From: Chloroflexota bacterium
GTDB lineage: Bacteria > Chloroflexota > Dehalococcoidia > Lucifugimonadales > SAR202-VII-2
Direction of reading: 5' to 3'
Assembly: GCA_003228115.1 (NCBI GenBank)
Contig: QEVV01000006.1
Coordinates: forward strand, 89,094 to 133,334
DNA length: 44,241 nucleotides
Positions 1 through 7,871 of the stretch are shown one piece after another; within the stretch, counting starts at the first letter, position 1; each line of letters begins with the position of its first letter. The notes under the pieces were generated by a model, which made no database searches, had not been told where the DNA came from, and worked only from the letters and a program-made list of their open reading frames with translations. A program made the position numbers and the translations under genes.

Positions 1-1
1 T

Positions 2-145
2 ACGCTGAGCAAGATTGCGGGCAAGTTCCGGCGGCATGGAGATTCGGAGGTTGCCCGTGTGATCAAGGTTCTGGAGAGGCAGCAAAGGCTTGGCTCTGTT
101 AGCAAGGGCGCCATCAAGTTGTATCAAGCCGTCAGCCCGGGATAG
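2..145 (+). CDS. C-terminal end of an unidentified protein (5' truncated)
   Basis: An open frame runs in from the window edge and stops at TAG 143-145. It encodes 47 residues that are basic and helix-prone (KIAGKFRRHGDSEVARVIKV, then LERQQRLG). There is no start inside the window, so this is the 3' end of a gene that lies mostly upstream. It converges on the metallopeptidase gene that ends at 184, with 38 nt between the two stops. The fragment is too short for me to assign a family. It is called coding because the frame is open to the edge and the composition is protein-like. Confidence 0.45.
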   Translation, partial: TLSKIAGKFRRHGDSEVARVIKVLERQQRLGSVSKGAIKLYQAVSPG

Positions 146-183
146 AGCCACTCCACTGAGCATCCGCGAGCCCGCCAGCCCGC

Positions 184-918
184 TCAAATGCCAACAGTGG
201 CGCCGTCCTGCTTGAGCTGCTTGCGGCGGAGCTTGAAGTCAGTCAACGTCCCTGCCACCGATTCCCAGAAAAGAGGCGAATGGTTCGGCACGCGGAGATG
301 GGCCAGCTCGTGAACCACCACGTAGTCGATGAGGCTTAGCGTCAACTGCACCAGTCGCCAATTGAATCTCAAAGTGCCGTCAAGACTGCAACTGCCCCAG
401 CGCCTCTTCTGGCCGCGAATAAGAACCCTTGTGGGCTTCAGGGCCATTCTCAGCGACCAGTAGCTCACCCGCTCTTCCAGACATTCCTCTGCACGCTTCC
501 GGTACCACCGCTCCAAGGCCTTGGCAATGGCCGCTCTACGGTTTTCGCCTTCCAAACTCTGTTGAACCGCTACCTCGAAGGTTGAGTTGGTGAACCGGAC
601 TGTGGCTCCGACGACATTGGTCGCCACTACGGCAAGGGGCCCCCTGTGTCCAAGGTAGGGTAGGGACTCCCCACTGACCAACTGCTGTCTTTCGGGAGAT
701 GAGGCCGCGGCCTGCGAGGTTCTCATGATCCAGTTGGCCCGCGCACGCACAACATCGGCGATTATTTTGGCAGAGGTCCTTAGGGGACTGGCAACGAGGA
801 CACCGTGTTCACGGTCAATCGTGATCTGAATGGTCTTCTTGCGGCGCCAGCTTCGAACCACCGCATAGGCGATCTGGGTATCACCGAACTGAATGGCTCC
901 ACGTTCTGAAGCCGTCAC
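184..918 (-). CDS. YgjP-like (SprT/DUF45) zinc metallopeptidase
   Basis: Predicted cytoplasmic zinc-dependent metallopeptidase of the YgjP/DUF45 family, whose substrates are generally unknown. Counted from the GTG at 916-918 the protein has 244 residues. It shows the family signature KRRWGSC near residues 172-177, the zinc motif HELAH at 203-207, and a downstream His in NHSPLFW near 213 that fits the third ligand. The frame stays open to a TTG at 991-993, but the extra 25 residues are low-complexity and lack a ribosome site, while the GTG has GGGGACGAG just upstream, so I prefer the GTG. The length fits the family (about 240). It is transcribed away from the aroQ-efp cluster's downstream end and separated from the formyltransferase by about 270 nt. 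Catalytic activity is inferred from intact ligands. Confidence 0.8.
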   Translation of the reverse strand: MTASERGAIQFGDTQIAYAVVRSWRRKKTIQITIDREHGVLVASPLRTSAKIIADVVRARANWIMRTSQAAASSPERQQLVSGESLPYLGHRGPLAVVATNVVGATVRFTNSTFEVAVQQSLEGENRRAAIAKALERWYRKRAEECLEERVSYWSLRMALKPTRVLIRGQKRRWGSCSLDGTLRFNWRLVQLTLSLIDYVVVHELAHLRVPNHSPLFWESVAGTLTDFKLRRKQLKQDGATVGI

Positions 919-1188
919 CTCGCTCGTCCCCGCCGAAGTGCTTTTGGCGCCATCCCTGTTACTCAAAGAAGCTTCTTTTACGTTGAACGGCAACCTGCGA
1001 ATGGTTCCGGCAAGTGCTCCAATTGTAGCTGGCCCTTGGGCTGGAATCGTGCATCGGCGTTTTGCTTAGAGTAAAACGGTCACGAAACCTCGACCCCACC
1101 GGCCCAATAGCAAGCCGGGCCATCCGCATCCACTCCAACGGCACTCTGAAGGAGACTCGCAGACCGCATATGTGTCGCCGTTGTAGAA

Positions 1189-1983
1189 CTAGCCTTGGTT
1201 TTCCAAGCCCAATTCTACTTGGTCGTTTAGGCAGAGAGGCGGCTCCTCGCTATCGGCGATTACTGAACGACCCTCTATACGGAGCCTGTTATTGGCGAGC
1301 GCTTTGAGAGTTTCCAGTAGCAGAGGCCGTTCCCTCCGCACGCCTTCCTGGCGGATGCGATTGAACAATGCCAGTTGTTCGCCTGGATCCTGCTGAAGCT
1401 GTTCCACAGTCTTGCTCTCCACCTCGTCCCATTCGGCGTTGAACTCGTTACCCTGGATAGGGAAGCGGACGTAGGACAGAGGTGGGCCGTCATCGACGAT
1501 CTCAGTGACCAAGTGAACCATTGCGCCTGAGGCGGGGGCACGCTGTGCGATGAGATCCCAGATAACCTGTTGCCAGGTACCGGCGGGGCCATCGGGTAGG
1601 GCAGGATGGAGGTTGATCAAGGAGAACCGGTTACATAGCAACGGACTGAGGATCAGCATGTAGCCCGCCATCACGCAAAGGTCGGGCTGGAACTCCTCAA
1701 GCAAAGCCACTACTTCCCGGTCGAAAGCCTCCCTGTCTTCGGAGACTCGCGTCCCGTGCTCCTTCCGGAAACGCCGCGATGAGCAACATACCAAGGGAAT
1801 GCCGTAGTCACGGACCTGCTGGAAGTAGCGGTCGCTGCCTTCAGCCTCTCCTAGTTCCCGATTACTGAAGACGAATTCGATCTGCGCGTCGAGGTCTCCG
1901 GCCCGCATGGCCTCAACCGTGGTTCGCAGCATACCCATCGAACCTTCGCCTCTTCCGGTGGAGAACCAGCCGAGTCGTAGCAT
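1189..1983 (-). CDS. PurN-like formyltransferase-fold protein
   Basis: Formyltransferase-fold enzyme related to phosphoribosylglycinamide formyltransferase (PurN), which moves a formyl group from 10-formyl-tetrahydrofolate. Of 264 residues, the first 170 carry the fold: an N-terminal nucleotide-loop-like segment (FSTGRGEGS, 7-15), the catalytic Asn/His motif NLHPALP (N124, H126), His157 in MVHLVTE, and the Asp of VDDGPP (D164). These correspond to the N-H-D set of E. coli PurN. The remaining C-terminal part is charged, helical and not typical of PurN, and the protein is longer than usual PurN (about 200). The purine substrate is therefore uncertain; a different formyl acceptor is possible. 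It starts 35 nt after the efp stop, so it probably belongs to that transcript. GAGG lies 4-5 nt before the ATG. Confidence 0.75.
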   Translation of the reverse strand: MLRLGWFSTGRGEGSMGMLRTTVEAMRAGDLDAQIEFVFSNRELGEAEGSDRYFQQVRDYGIPLVCCSSRRFRKEHGTRVSEDREAFDREVVALLEEFQPDLCVMAGYMLILSPLLCNRFSLINLHPALPDGPAGTWQQVIWDLIAQRAPASGAMVHLVTEIVDDGPPLSYVRFPIQGNEFNAEWDEVESKTVEQLQQDPGEQLALFNRIRQEGVRRERPLLLETLKALANNRLRIEGRSVIADSEEPPLCLNDQVELGLENQG

Positions 1984-2018
1984 GACGCCTCAGGGTGGAG
2001 TGTGGAAAGAGAGCCGGG

Positions 2019-2576
2019 CTAGACCCGCTCTAGGTAGGAGCCAGTACGCGTGTCAACCTTGACTTTGTCGCCTTCGTTGACGAAAAGGGGCACCTGCAAA
2101 ACGAGCCCTGTCTCCAGAGTAGCTGGCTTGGTCCCGCCTTGAGCGGTGTCGCCCTTGTAACCAGGGTTAGTCTCGGTAACTGCCAGTTCGACGCTGGTTG
2201 GCAACTCTATAGCTATGGGATTGTCGTTGAAAAAGACAACGCCCACGACAGCGCCCTCGATCAGGTAGTTTTTGGCATCACCAATCTGCTCGTCGCCCAC
2301 CGGATATTGATCAAAGGTCTCTTGGTCCATGAAGTTGTAGAGGCCGTCTTCACCATAGAGATACTGAGCTTCCCTATGATCCACCTGCGCAAGTTGCAGA
2401 GGCCGGTGCCCCGGTAGCTTGCGCTCCAAGACCTGTCCCGTTTTCAGGTGCTTGATCCTCAGCGTAAGGGTAGGGGCCTGCTGCTGCATCTTCGTGTGTT
2501 GGTATTCAATAACCTGCCACGGCTCGCCGTCCAACTCCAGGACTATGCCTCGCTTCAGGTCGCTATAGCTAATCAT
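2019..2576 (-). CDS. efp: Elongation factor P with Gln at the usual modification site
   Basis: Elongation factor P binds between the P and E sites of the ribosome and rescues stalling at consecutive prolines. The 185-residue protein has the normal length and three-domain layout: KOW-like domain I (1-65), the central OB domain, and a C-terminal OB domain ending GDKVKVDTRTGSYLERV. The exposed domain I loop reads KMQQQAP at 29-35. By direct alignment with Bacillus EF-P (KPGKGSA at the same residues) the position that is Lys32 there, or Arg in the EarP group, is Gln32 here, so the known Lys and Arg modifications cannot occur. The ATG at 2574-2576 follows CAAGGTGA. It sits after the M24 peptidase gene (159 nt gap), the common aroQ-peptidase-efp order. 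Confidence 0.95.
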   Translation of the reverse strand: MISYSDLKRGIVLELDGEPWQVIEYQHTKMQQQAPTLTLRIKHLKTGQVLERKLPGHRPLQLAQVDHREAQYLYGEDGLYNFMDQETFDQYPVGDEQIGDAKNYLIEGAVVGVVFFNDNPIAIELPTSVELAVTETNPGYKGDTAQGGTKPATLETGLVLQVPLFVNEGDKVKVDTRTGSYLERV

Positions 2577-2735
2577 GAGATGTTCACCTTGCCCACGTTT
2601 TCGCGGGGCGATATTTCCGTTTCGTTCTGATTGGCCGGCCCAAGTGCTCGTGGACTTGCGCCGCTCTCTCGTTCAGCCCGCCATGCGAGGGCAGTAATAA
2701 TGGGTACCATATACCCGAGTTACACCCGTTTTGGC

Positions 2736-3821
2736 CTAGGCGGCGTCAACCGCCTGTTTTCTAGCGTGGCTAAGGCAGCGGGCCTTGCCGTTCTCCAGAA
2801 TGACGATGTCCTCAATCCGAACGCCACCCCAACCCGAGATATAGATGCCGGGCTCGATGGTGAAAACCATGCCTTCTGTGAGTACATCAGAGGAGCGCTG
2901 CCCCACGCTGGGGAACTCGTGTATGGCCAGACCGACACCGTGACCCAGTCCATGGCCGAACTTGTCGCCATATCCCGCTTCCTCAATCACCGTCCGAGCA
3001 AGGCCGTCTGCCGCGTTGGCCTGCATCCCATCGGTGACCTCGGCCATCGCGTACTGCTGAGCTCGCAACACCGTGCTGTAGACTTCCCTAAAGGTGTCAT
3101 CCACGGGGCCCAGGCAAAGTGTGCGAGTCAGGTCGCTGCAATACCCTTGGTAACGAGCGCCCATGTCTATGACGATGGGCTCAGTAGCTCTCAGTTCGCG
3201 GTCACTGGGACGATGGTGAGGCAGGGCTGAATTGGGCCCTGATGCGATGATGATGTCGAAAGAAGTGCTCTCAGCGCCCAACTCCCTCATGCTGCGCTCC
3301 AACTCCCAGGCGACGTAACGCTCCGTCATGCCCGGTTGAAGGGTTGCGCTCACCTTCTCGAATGCTGCATCCCCAATGTCGATGGCCCGTTGCGTGGCCT
3401 CCATTTCAATCGAGTCCTTAATGGCCCGCAGTGCCACCAATAGACCTTTCGTCGGCACCAGCTCCGGGCGCTCTCCTGCGGATATTCCCTCCAAGACCTC
3501 AGCCAAGGCTGCGTGCTGGGAGAAGGTAACACTTGTCGCCTCGAACCCGATGCGCTTCAGCTTCATGGACACCGCGACGTTAGGAAGCCAGTCCGTGTCT
3601 CCCGCAATGCGTTCCACCCGGAACGCGGGGGCTTGCCTGCCTGCCTGCTCCACATAACGAAAGTCAGTGGCAAGAACTGCGTCATCCTTAGAAATGAGCA
3701 AGTACCCAGCCGATCCCGTGAAGCCGGAAAGATAGCGCCTGTTTTCGGGACTGGACACCAGCATGGCATCGACCGACAGCTCCCCCAGGAGCTGTCGTAG
3801 CCGTTCTAGACGGGCAGTCAT
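2736..3821 (-). CDS. M24-family Xaa-Pro aminopeptidase/dipeptidase
   Basis: Cytoplasmic di-metal aminopeptidase that cleaves the bond before proline in peptides. The protein has 361 residues from the ATG at 3819-3821: an N-terminal creatinase-like domain (1-125, MTARLERLRQLL onward) and a C-terminal pita-bread catalytic domain. The five metal ligands are visible in order: two Asp in DMGARYQGYCSDLTRT, His in GHGLGHGVGLAIHE, Glu in EPGIYI and Glu in GGVRIEDIV. The reading frame is open farther upstream to 4007, but that stretch lies inside aroQ and is not protein-like. The chosen ATG overlaps the aroQ stop by four bases (ATGA), which indicates translational coupling. Whether it is a dipeptidase or an aminopeptidase cannot be decided from the sequence. 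Confidence 0.93.
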   Translation of the reverse strand: MTARLERLRQLLGELSVDAMLVSSPENRRYLSGFTGSAGYLLISKDDAVLATDFRYVEQAGRQAPAFRVERIAGDTDWLPNVAVSMKLKRIGFEATSVTFSQHAALAEVLEGISAGERPELVPTKGLLVALRAIKDSIEMEATQRAIDIGDAAFEKVSATLQPGMTERYVAWELERSMRELGAESTSFDIIIASGPNSALPHHRPSDRELRATEPIVIDMGARYQGYCSDLTRTLCLGPVDDTFREVYSTVLRAQQYAMAEVTDGMQANAADGLARTVIEEAGYGDKFGHGLGHGVGLAIHEFPSVGQRSSDVLTEGMVFTIEPGIYISGWGGVRIEDIVILENGKARCLSHARKQAVDAA

Positions 3822-4264
3822 GCGGCACCTTCTTTGTTGGTAATATCCACCAGATAGTCGACTGCTGCCAGGTACCCTCGCCATCCCATGCCGGTAACCT
3901 GGGCCACGCAGACCGGTGCGATTACCGACTCGCGACGCCAAGGCTCGCGAGCATGGATGTGTGAAAGGTGGACCTCTACTGTGGGCACGCCCATATCCAA
4001 CAGGCAATCTCTCAAAGACAGCCCGTAGGTAGTGAGCGCAGCTGGATTGATCACGATACCGGTGGCGCTTGGGCCGTTGGCTTGCAGCCAGTCCACCAAC
4101 ACGCCTTCATGGTTGGACTGAAAGTAGCTTGTCTCAGCGCCGAGTTCGGCGGCGCGTGCGCCGATACGCTGCTCCAACTCGGCAAGGGTCATGGTTCCGT
4201 AGATGGCCGGGTCGCGCTCGCCTAGGCGATTCAAGTTTGGGCCGTTGATAATGAGTAGCTTCAC
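3818..4264 (-). CDS. aroQ: Type II 3-dehydroquinate dehydratase
   Basis: Third step of the shikimate pathway: dehydration of 3-dehydroquinate to 3-dehydroshikimate, by a cytosolic dodecameric type II enzyme. The 148-residue length is typical. Conserved parts are visible: INGPNLNRLGERDP (N10, R17), Tyr22 in IYG, VINPAAL (N73), EVHLSHIHARE (E97, H99) and R110. With a constant offset of two from the Mycobacterium tuberculosis enzyme, the position of conserved His81 is Thr79 (codon ACC), in LTTYGLSLRD. The other expected catalytic residues are present, so I expect a functional but slightly unusual active site. It is first in the cluster with the M24 peptidase and efp and overlaps the peptidase start by 4 bp. 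Confidence 0.93.
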   Translation of the reverse strand: MKLLIINGPNLNRLGERDPAIYGTMTLAELEQRIGARAAELGAETSYFQSNHEGVLVDWLQANGPSATGIVINPAALTTYGLSLRDCLLDMGVPTVEVHLSHIHAREPWRRESVIAPVCVAQVTGMGWRGYLAAVDYLVDITNKEGAA

Positions 4265-4412
4265 GATGATTTCTGCTCAAGTCGGTGAGGCTGAGGAAGC
4301 CTGCCTTGGCTAGCCCCATCCTACCAGCTTGGCTTTGGGAGGGGAAGGTTCACCCCTTCCCTACGCCTTTCGCTTGCCCACTAGTTCAGACGAAGTTGCG
4401 TTCCTACGAGGT

Positions 4413-4823
4413 TCAGTCGGTTCCGCTCCAGCCAGTCTGTGATAGGTCAACTGTCACGCCATCTGGGCCCACGAACTTGACCTCAACGTTGGCACTGTGC
4501 TCGGCACGCTGTCCCGGCTTGTCGCCTTCAGAGCGGTAACTAGCGCCAGCCTGGATAATCTGGCCTTCTGCCGATGTCATGTCATCGACTTGGAAACCAA
4601 TATGATGGACGCCAGTGTACCGGGGCGCGCCCTCCGTAGCAGCGGCAAAGTCATCCTTGAACTTCAGGATCGCCAGGTTGATGTAGCCGTCGGTTAGGTA
4701 GTAGCCCTCGGCGAGGTCATTGGCGACCCTTCCGGCATCCTGCAGGCCCAGGCCATCCTTATAGAATTGAGCCGTTGCCTCAGGGTCATGGGTTGCGATG
4801 GCGATGTGTCTTATCTTGGCCAC
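4413..4823 (-). CDS. VOC-superfamily protein (glyoxalase/epimerase-like)
   Basis: Small vicinal-oxygen-chelate fold protein, 136 residues from the GTG at 4821-4823. It has two beta-alpha-beta-beta-beta halves: KIRHIAIATHDPEATAQFY at the start and TGVHHIGFQVDD near 70-81. Likely metal ligands are His6, His74 and an acidic residue in DGVTVDLSQ near 126. The layout resembles methylmalonyl-CoA epimerase and lyase-like VOC proteins, but the substrate cannot be told. GGGAGG sits 4 nt before the GTG; the frame stays open farther up, but the extra 21 residues lie before this strong site and look non-coding. It is a stand-alone gene, divergent from the GlcG-like gene at 4987. Confidence 0.82.
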   Translation of the reverse strand: MAKIRHIAIATHDPEATAQFYKDGLGLQDAGRVANDLAEGYYLTDGYINLAILKFKDDFAAATEGAPRYTGVHHIGFQVDDMTSAEGQIIQAGASYRSEGDKPGQRAEHSANVEVKFVGPDGVTVDLSQTGWSGTD

Positions 4824-4986
4824 GGTCCCTCCCGTTTTTCCTGTCACGTCCGGTGCGATAGTACGACGACTCTGCCCCCGTCGCAATCGGAGCTATTGCA
4901 GCCTTGACATGCCTAAAGATGGAGGGCTATGGTCGGCGGGCTGACTGTTGCTCAAATACTACAAAGCGAGATGTTGGAGGCACTCA

Positions 4987-5397
4987 ATGGCACTCACAGT
5001 TGAGAAGATGTATGCCGGCATTCAGGCAGGAATGGCCAAGGCCGCGGGGATGGGTCAGAAGATGAGTTTTTGCATCATGGATGAGGGCGGCCACGTCAAA
5101 ATAGTGGTCCAAGGCGACGGTGCTCGATGGAACACGGTGGATATCGCTATTGGAAAGGCGTACACGGCGGTGTCCTTCCGAAGAGGCACCGACGCCCTTT
5201 TTGAGTTGGCCCAAAAGGTGCCTGGCTTCTCCGGTCTGGAGACCCTCTTTGGAGGAAAGGTCATCATGCTTCCGGGCGGCCTTGTGCTGATGGACGGCGA
5301 TCAACTGGTATGCGGCGTCTCTGCCAGTGGTGGCAGCGGCGAACAGGACGTGGAATGCGCTCAAGCCGTGGTGGACGCGCTGAAAGCTTCTCTGTAG
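4987..5397 (+). CDS. GlcG/HbpS-type (DUF336) protein
   Basis: Member of the GlcG/HbpS-like family (formerly DUF336), small cytoplasmic proteins some of which bind haem; a general function is not established. The 136 residues show the usual pattern: a short N-terminal helix (VEKMYAGIQAGMAKA), the strand MSFCIMDEGGHVKIVVQGDG, the helix AIGKAYTAVSFRR, and a C-terminal half ending in GLVLMDGDQLVCGVSASGGSGEQDVECAQAVVDAL. GGAGG lies seven bases before ATG 4987, which decides the start over an upstream in-frame codon. It is monocistronic, followed by a 330-nt repeat-bearing gap. The family call rests on the GGxxLxxxGxxVGaiGvSG-like C-terminal motif. Confidence 0.82.
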   Translation: MALTVEKMYAGIQAGMAKAAGMGQKMSFCIMDEGGHVKIVVQGDGARWNTVDIAIGKAYTAVSFRRGTDALFELAQKVPGFSGLETLFGGKVIMLPGGLVLMDGDQLVCGVSASGGSGEQDVECAQAVVDALKASL

Positions 5398-5466
5398 GTA
5401 GGCCTCTGAGCGAGTCTGAGGGCCGTGCCACGGCATAACGTAGGTCGACAACGGCGGAACAGAACA

Positions 5467-5530
5467 TTGTCATGCTGAGGAGTCGGTTGAAATCTTTTGT
5501 AGTCGACTTCGCCTGGCCGACGAAGCATCT
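5467..5530 (+). repeat. Dispersed repeat, copy A
   Basis: Bases 5467-5491 and 5516-5530 match, base for base and at the same spacing, bases 28507-28531 and 28556-28570. The conserved left end starts TTGTCATGCTGAGGAGTCGG and the right end is GCCGACGAAGCATCT. The 24 bases between them (5492-5515) are unrelated between the copies. It lies in the gap between the GlcG-like gene and the convergent epimerase gene. Confidence 0.75.
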
Positions 5531-5599
5531 CAGCTTAGGAACTTGACGGCCTTTGAAGATGACTCGGTAGACGGATGCGTTCCCGAAGATGCGTTGTGG

Positions 5600-5624
5600 T
5601 TCTTCGCTGCGCTCAGAAGGACAA
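5600..5624 (-). repeat. Degenerate relative of the same repeat class, inverted
   Basis: Read on the minus strand this is TTGTCCTTCTGAGCGCAGCG followed by AAGAA. It shares the TTGTC..CTGAG start with the copies at 5467 and 28507 and ends in a GAAG-type right end. The class resembles the short CTGAG..GAAG repeats widespread in intergenic DNA of many environmental genomes. No gene is visible in 5398-5668. Confidence 0.4.
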
Positions 5625-5668
5625 ATCCCTCCGTCCCGTCAAGGAAACCTAGGGGCCATCTATTACCC

Positions 5669-5700
5669 AAGAAGAGGGCGGGCCAATGGCCCTCTTCTTT
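5669..5700. terminator. Bidirectional hairpin terminator
   Basis: Eleven-base perfect stem AAGAAGAGGGC / GCCCTCTTCTT (5669-5679 with 5689-5699) around a nine-base loop. It sits 27 bases past the stop of the minus-strand epimerase gene and faces the plus-strand GlcG-like gene, so it can serve both. The U-tract is short and interrupted (CTTCTTT). Confidence 0.6.
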
Positions 5701-5726
5701 ACGTCCGTTTCCCTGAGCGTTGTCCC

Positions 5727-6671
5727 TTACGAGGCCCTGACGCTAGCTATGTAGTCCTTCACAGCCTCGGGAATAAAGTAGGATGGCTTGTACCCCAGCT
5801 GTTCTCCGGCCTTCACCAAGTCGAAGGGGTACCGGGTGGAACTGGCCTGCACCGGGCCGTTCGGCTCGTTGATCGTGATCTGGGCGTCCGGTATTTCCTC
5901 TTTGACCGAGGCCACAATATCGGCAAGGTCTTTCAACACTCCCGTACCAATGTTGAAAATATGGTCGGTCAGACCTTCAGCCCGGACAGCCAGGGCAGCG
6001 GCTCGGGCCATGTCCTTGGCGTAGACGAATTCGTTGTAGCCCATCCAGAGAGGCGACCGTTCCACCGTGACGGCCCGGCCTTCAGCCGGCCCGGCGACGA
6101 CTTCATATATGACGCTACCGAAGGGCGTTCCCGCCGCCGAGAATGTGTACCCGTAGCCCACCGGGTATCGCAGTGCAATAACCTCGACTCCGTAGTGAGC
6201 GCCGTACTGCAATGCCAAGCGCTCCGCGGCCAGCTTCGTCGCACCATAGAGCGAGTTTGGGGCCGTCATCTGGTCTTCGTTCATGGGACCAGAGGCGGTG
6301 ACGTCGTAGACGCCCATCGTGCTGGCAAAGACCATGCGTTTTACTCCGGTGAGTCGTGCAGCCTCAATGGCATTCACCGTGCCCCCGGTGTTGACCTTCA
6401 CTGCCGTGTATGGCGCAGCGGCGACCGCTGCACCCAGCAGGCCGACCGTGTGCACCAAGCAGTCGGCGCCTGACTTCTGAAGGGCAGCAACCAGGTCGCC
6501 CAGGTTGGTAACGTCGCCACGGATGACCTCGACCCGCTCCGCTCCAGCCACCTTGTTGATGTACCACATGACCGGATTGAGTTCGAACAGAACTACCCGT
6601 TCGCCCTGGTCTGCGAGGTCCTTCGCCAGATGGACTCCAAGCATGCCTGCGCCGGTGATGAGAGTAGTCAT
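5727..6671 (-). CDS. NAD-dependent epimerase/dehydratase (extended SDR)
   Basis: Extended short-chain dehydrogenase of the nucleotide-sugar epimerase type, 314 residues. It has an N-terminal Rossmann motif TGAGMLG (6-12), an acidic residue after strand 2 (FELNP, E30) that favours NAD over NADP, Asp in RGDVTN, and the catalytic set Ser117 (FASTMGVYD), Tyr142 and Lys146 (YGATK). The C-terminal substrate domain includes NIGTG near 240. It starts with ATG at 6669-6671, preceded by AGGAGA. The likely substrate is a sugar nucleotide or a related small molecule; the sequence does not say which. It has the same orientation as the amidohydrolase upstream (81-nt gap), and the pair could be cotranscribed. 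Confidence 0.85.
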   Translation of the reverse strand: MTTLITGAGMLGVHLAKDLADQGERVVLFELNPVMWYINKVAGAERVEVIRGDVTNLGDLVAALQKSGADCLVHTVGLLGAAVAAAPYTAVKVNTGGTVNAIEAARLTGVKRMVFASTMGVYDVTASGPMNEDQMTAPNSLYGATKLAAERLALQYGAHYGVEVIALRYPVGYGYTFSAAGTPFGSVIYEVVAGPAEGRAVTVERSPLWMGYNEFVYAKDMARAAALAVRAEGLTDHIFNIGTGVLKDLADIVASVKEEIPDAQITINEPNGPVQASSTRYPFDLVKAGEQLGYKPSYFIPEAVKDYIASVRAS

Positions 6672-6752
6672 AGGGTCTCCTTTGTGTTTCGAATAGCTTT
6701 CTCGTAACGGCTAGTGGGGTTATGGACCCTAGTTTTGCGTGGCTATCCCCAG

Positions 6753-7871
6753 CTAGTCCAAGCCGTACAAACGTGCACAGTTGTCCCAGAGGTACTTGCG
6801 TTTGGACTCATCCGGGATGGGGAGGTCCAACAAGGTCTCAACCGCATGCGGGTACTTCACGTCCAGGTGCGGGTAGTCCGTGGAAAACACGACGTTGTTC
6901 TCCAGACCGTACTCTGGCATGTGCCCCGCCGTGACCTCATCGCATTCGATGGCGGTGAAGCACTGGCGCTTGAAGTACTCGTCGGGCATCAGCTTCAGTT
7001 CCGGGATTTCGGCGTAGCCAGTGACTTCCATGTATTCGTTCATCCGCCAGAGAAGCCAGGGCATCCAGGAGCAGTTGCCTTCCAGATAGGCGACCTTGAG
7101 GGTCGGAAACCGCTCGAAGACGCCGCCGAAGATCATATCGGTGACAGCGGTCATGTTCTCCAAGGGAAACGTCAGCGTGTTCATCATCGAGAACGTTGGC
7201 ACGAACCGGTCGATAACGGGCTGCGGTAGGTCGACAAAACCGGCGGCATGAAAGCCCACAGGGATGCCTAGACGTTGGCACTCGGCCCAAAGGGGATCGT
7301 AGTAGGGGTCGCTCCACATGTGGTCGTTGACATAGGTAGGCCGCATATAAATGGACTTGAATCCATACTCTTCGACACAACGCCTAGCTTCTGCCACCGC
7401 GCCGTCGACATCGTGGGGCGCCACCATGGCTGCACCGTACATGCGGGTAGGGGCAACCTCGCAAAAGTCATGCATCCAGTCGTTGTAAGCTTTGGCGATG
7501 GCCCCGGCGTAGCCAGGGTCTAGTTGGTCGATGCCAAGTACAAAGAGGCCCCTGGTCGGAAACAGAACAGCGGTGTCCAATCCCTCATTGTCCATCGCCT
7601 GGATTTGAGATGTGGCGTCGAAACCTCTGCCCAAAGGTTCCCTATACAGGTCCCACATCTTCTGCTCGATAACATCATAGAAGCCCTTTGGGAAGCGGTT
7701 ATTGGCGCCGCCCATGACCTTGCCGTCCACTTCCACCCGAAGGTCCCTGGTGAATTCATTGAGGCCAATGGGAGCACGTGCCGCGTAGGCGGGATCAATG
7801 TAACGTTGCCAAAGGTCAGGCGGTTCCATAATGTGCATATCAGAGTCCATTGCTTTGAAGCCGTTCTTCAC
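6753..7871 (-). CDS. Amidohydrolase-2 family metal-dependent hydrolase
   Basis: TIM-barrel hydrolase of the amidohydrolase-2 group (relatives include decarboxylases such as ACMSD and gamma-resorcylate decarboxylase). The 372 residues start with the metal motif MDSDMHIMEPPDLW, have a barrel His in GFHAAGF, and near the C-terminus STDYPHLD with the metal-binding Asp. AGGAGG lies directly against the first possible GTG (7878-7880), so the next in-frame GTG at 7869-7871, eight bases farther on, is the better start. Such proteins are common in marine and soil Chloroflexota. The substrate is not predictable and a hydrolase or decarboxylase role is equally possible. Confidence 0.85.
   Translation of the reverse strand: MKNGFKAMDSDMHIMEPPDLWQRYIDPAYAARAPIGLNEFTRDLRVEVDGKVMGGANNRFPKGFYDVIEQKMWDLYREPLGRGFDATSQIQAMDNEGLDTAVLFPTRGLFVLGIDQLDPGYAGAIAKAYNDWMHDFCEVAPTRMYGAAMVAPHDVDGAVAEARRCVEEYGFKSIYMRPTYVNDHMWSDPYYDPLWAECQRLGIPVGFHAAGFVDLPQPVIDRFVPTFSMMNTLTFPLENMTAVTDMIFGGVFERFPTLKVAYLEGNCSWMPWLLWRMNEYMEVTGYAEIPELKLMPDEYFKRQCFTAIECDEVTAGHMPEYGLENNVVFSTDYPHLDVKYPHAVETLLDLPIPDESKRKYLWDNCARLYGLD

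Noticed and set aside
3822..4007. 62-residue N-terminal extension of the M24 peptidase
   Set aside because: It lies wholly inside aroQ in another frame, is rich in Arg/Gly/Pro without fold, and a coupled ATG at 3819-3821 gives a normal peptidase.
4342..4361. GGGAAGG/CCTTCCC hairpin as a terminator for the VOC gene
   Set aside because: No U-run follows on the minus strand, and the stem is only seven bases; it may be chance.
5589..6473. 294-codon plus-strand frame
   Set aside because: It is antisense to the epimerase gene, whose motifs are intact; the plus reading is Arg/Gly/His-rich without any domain.
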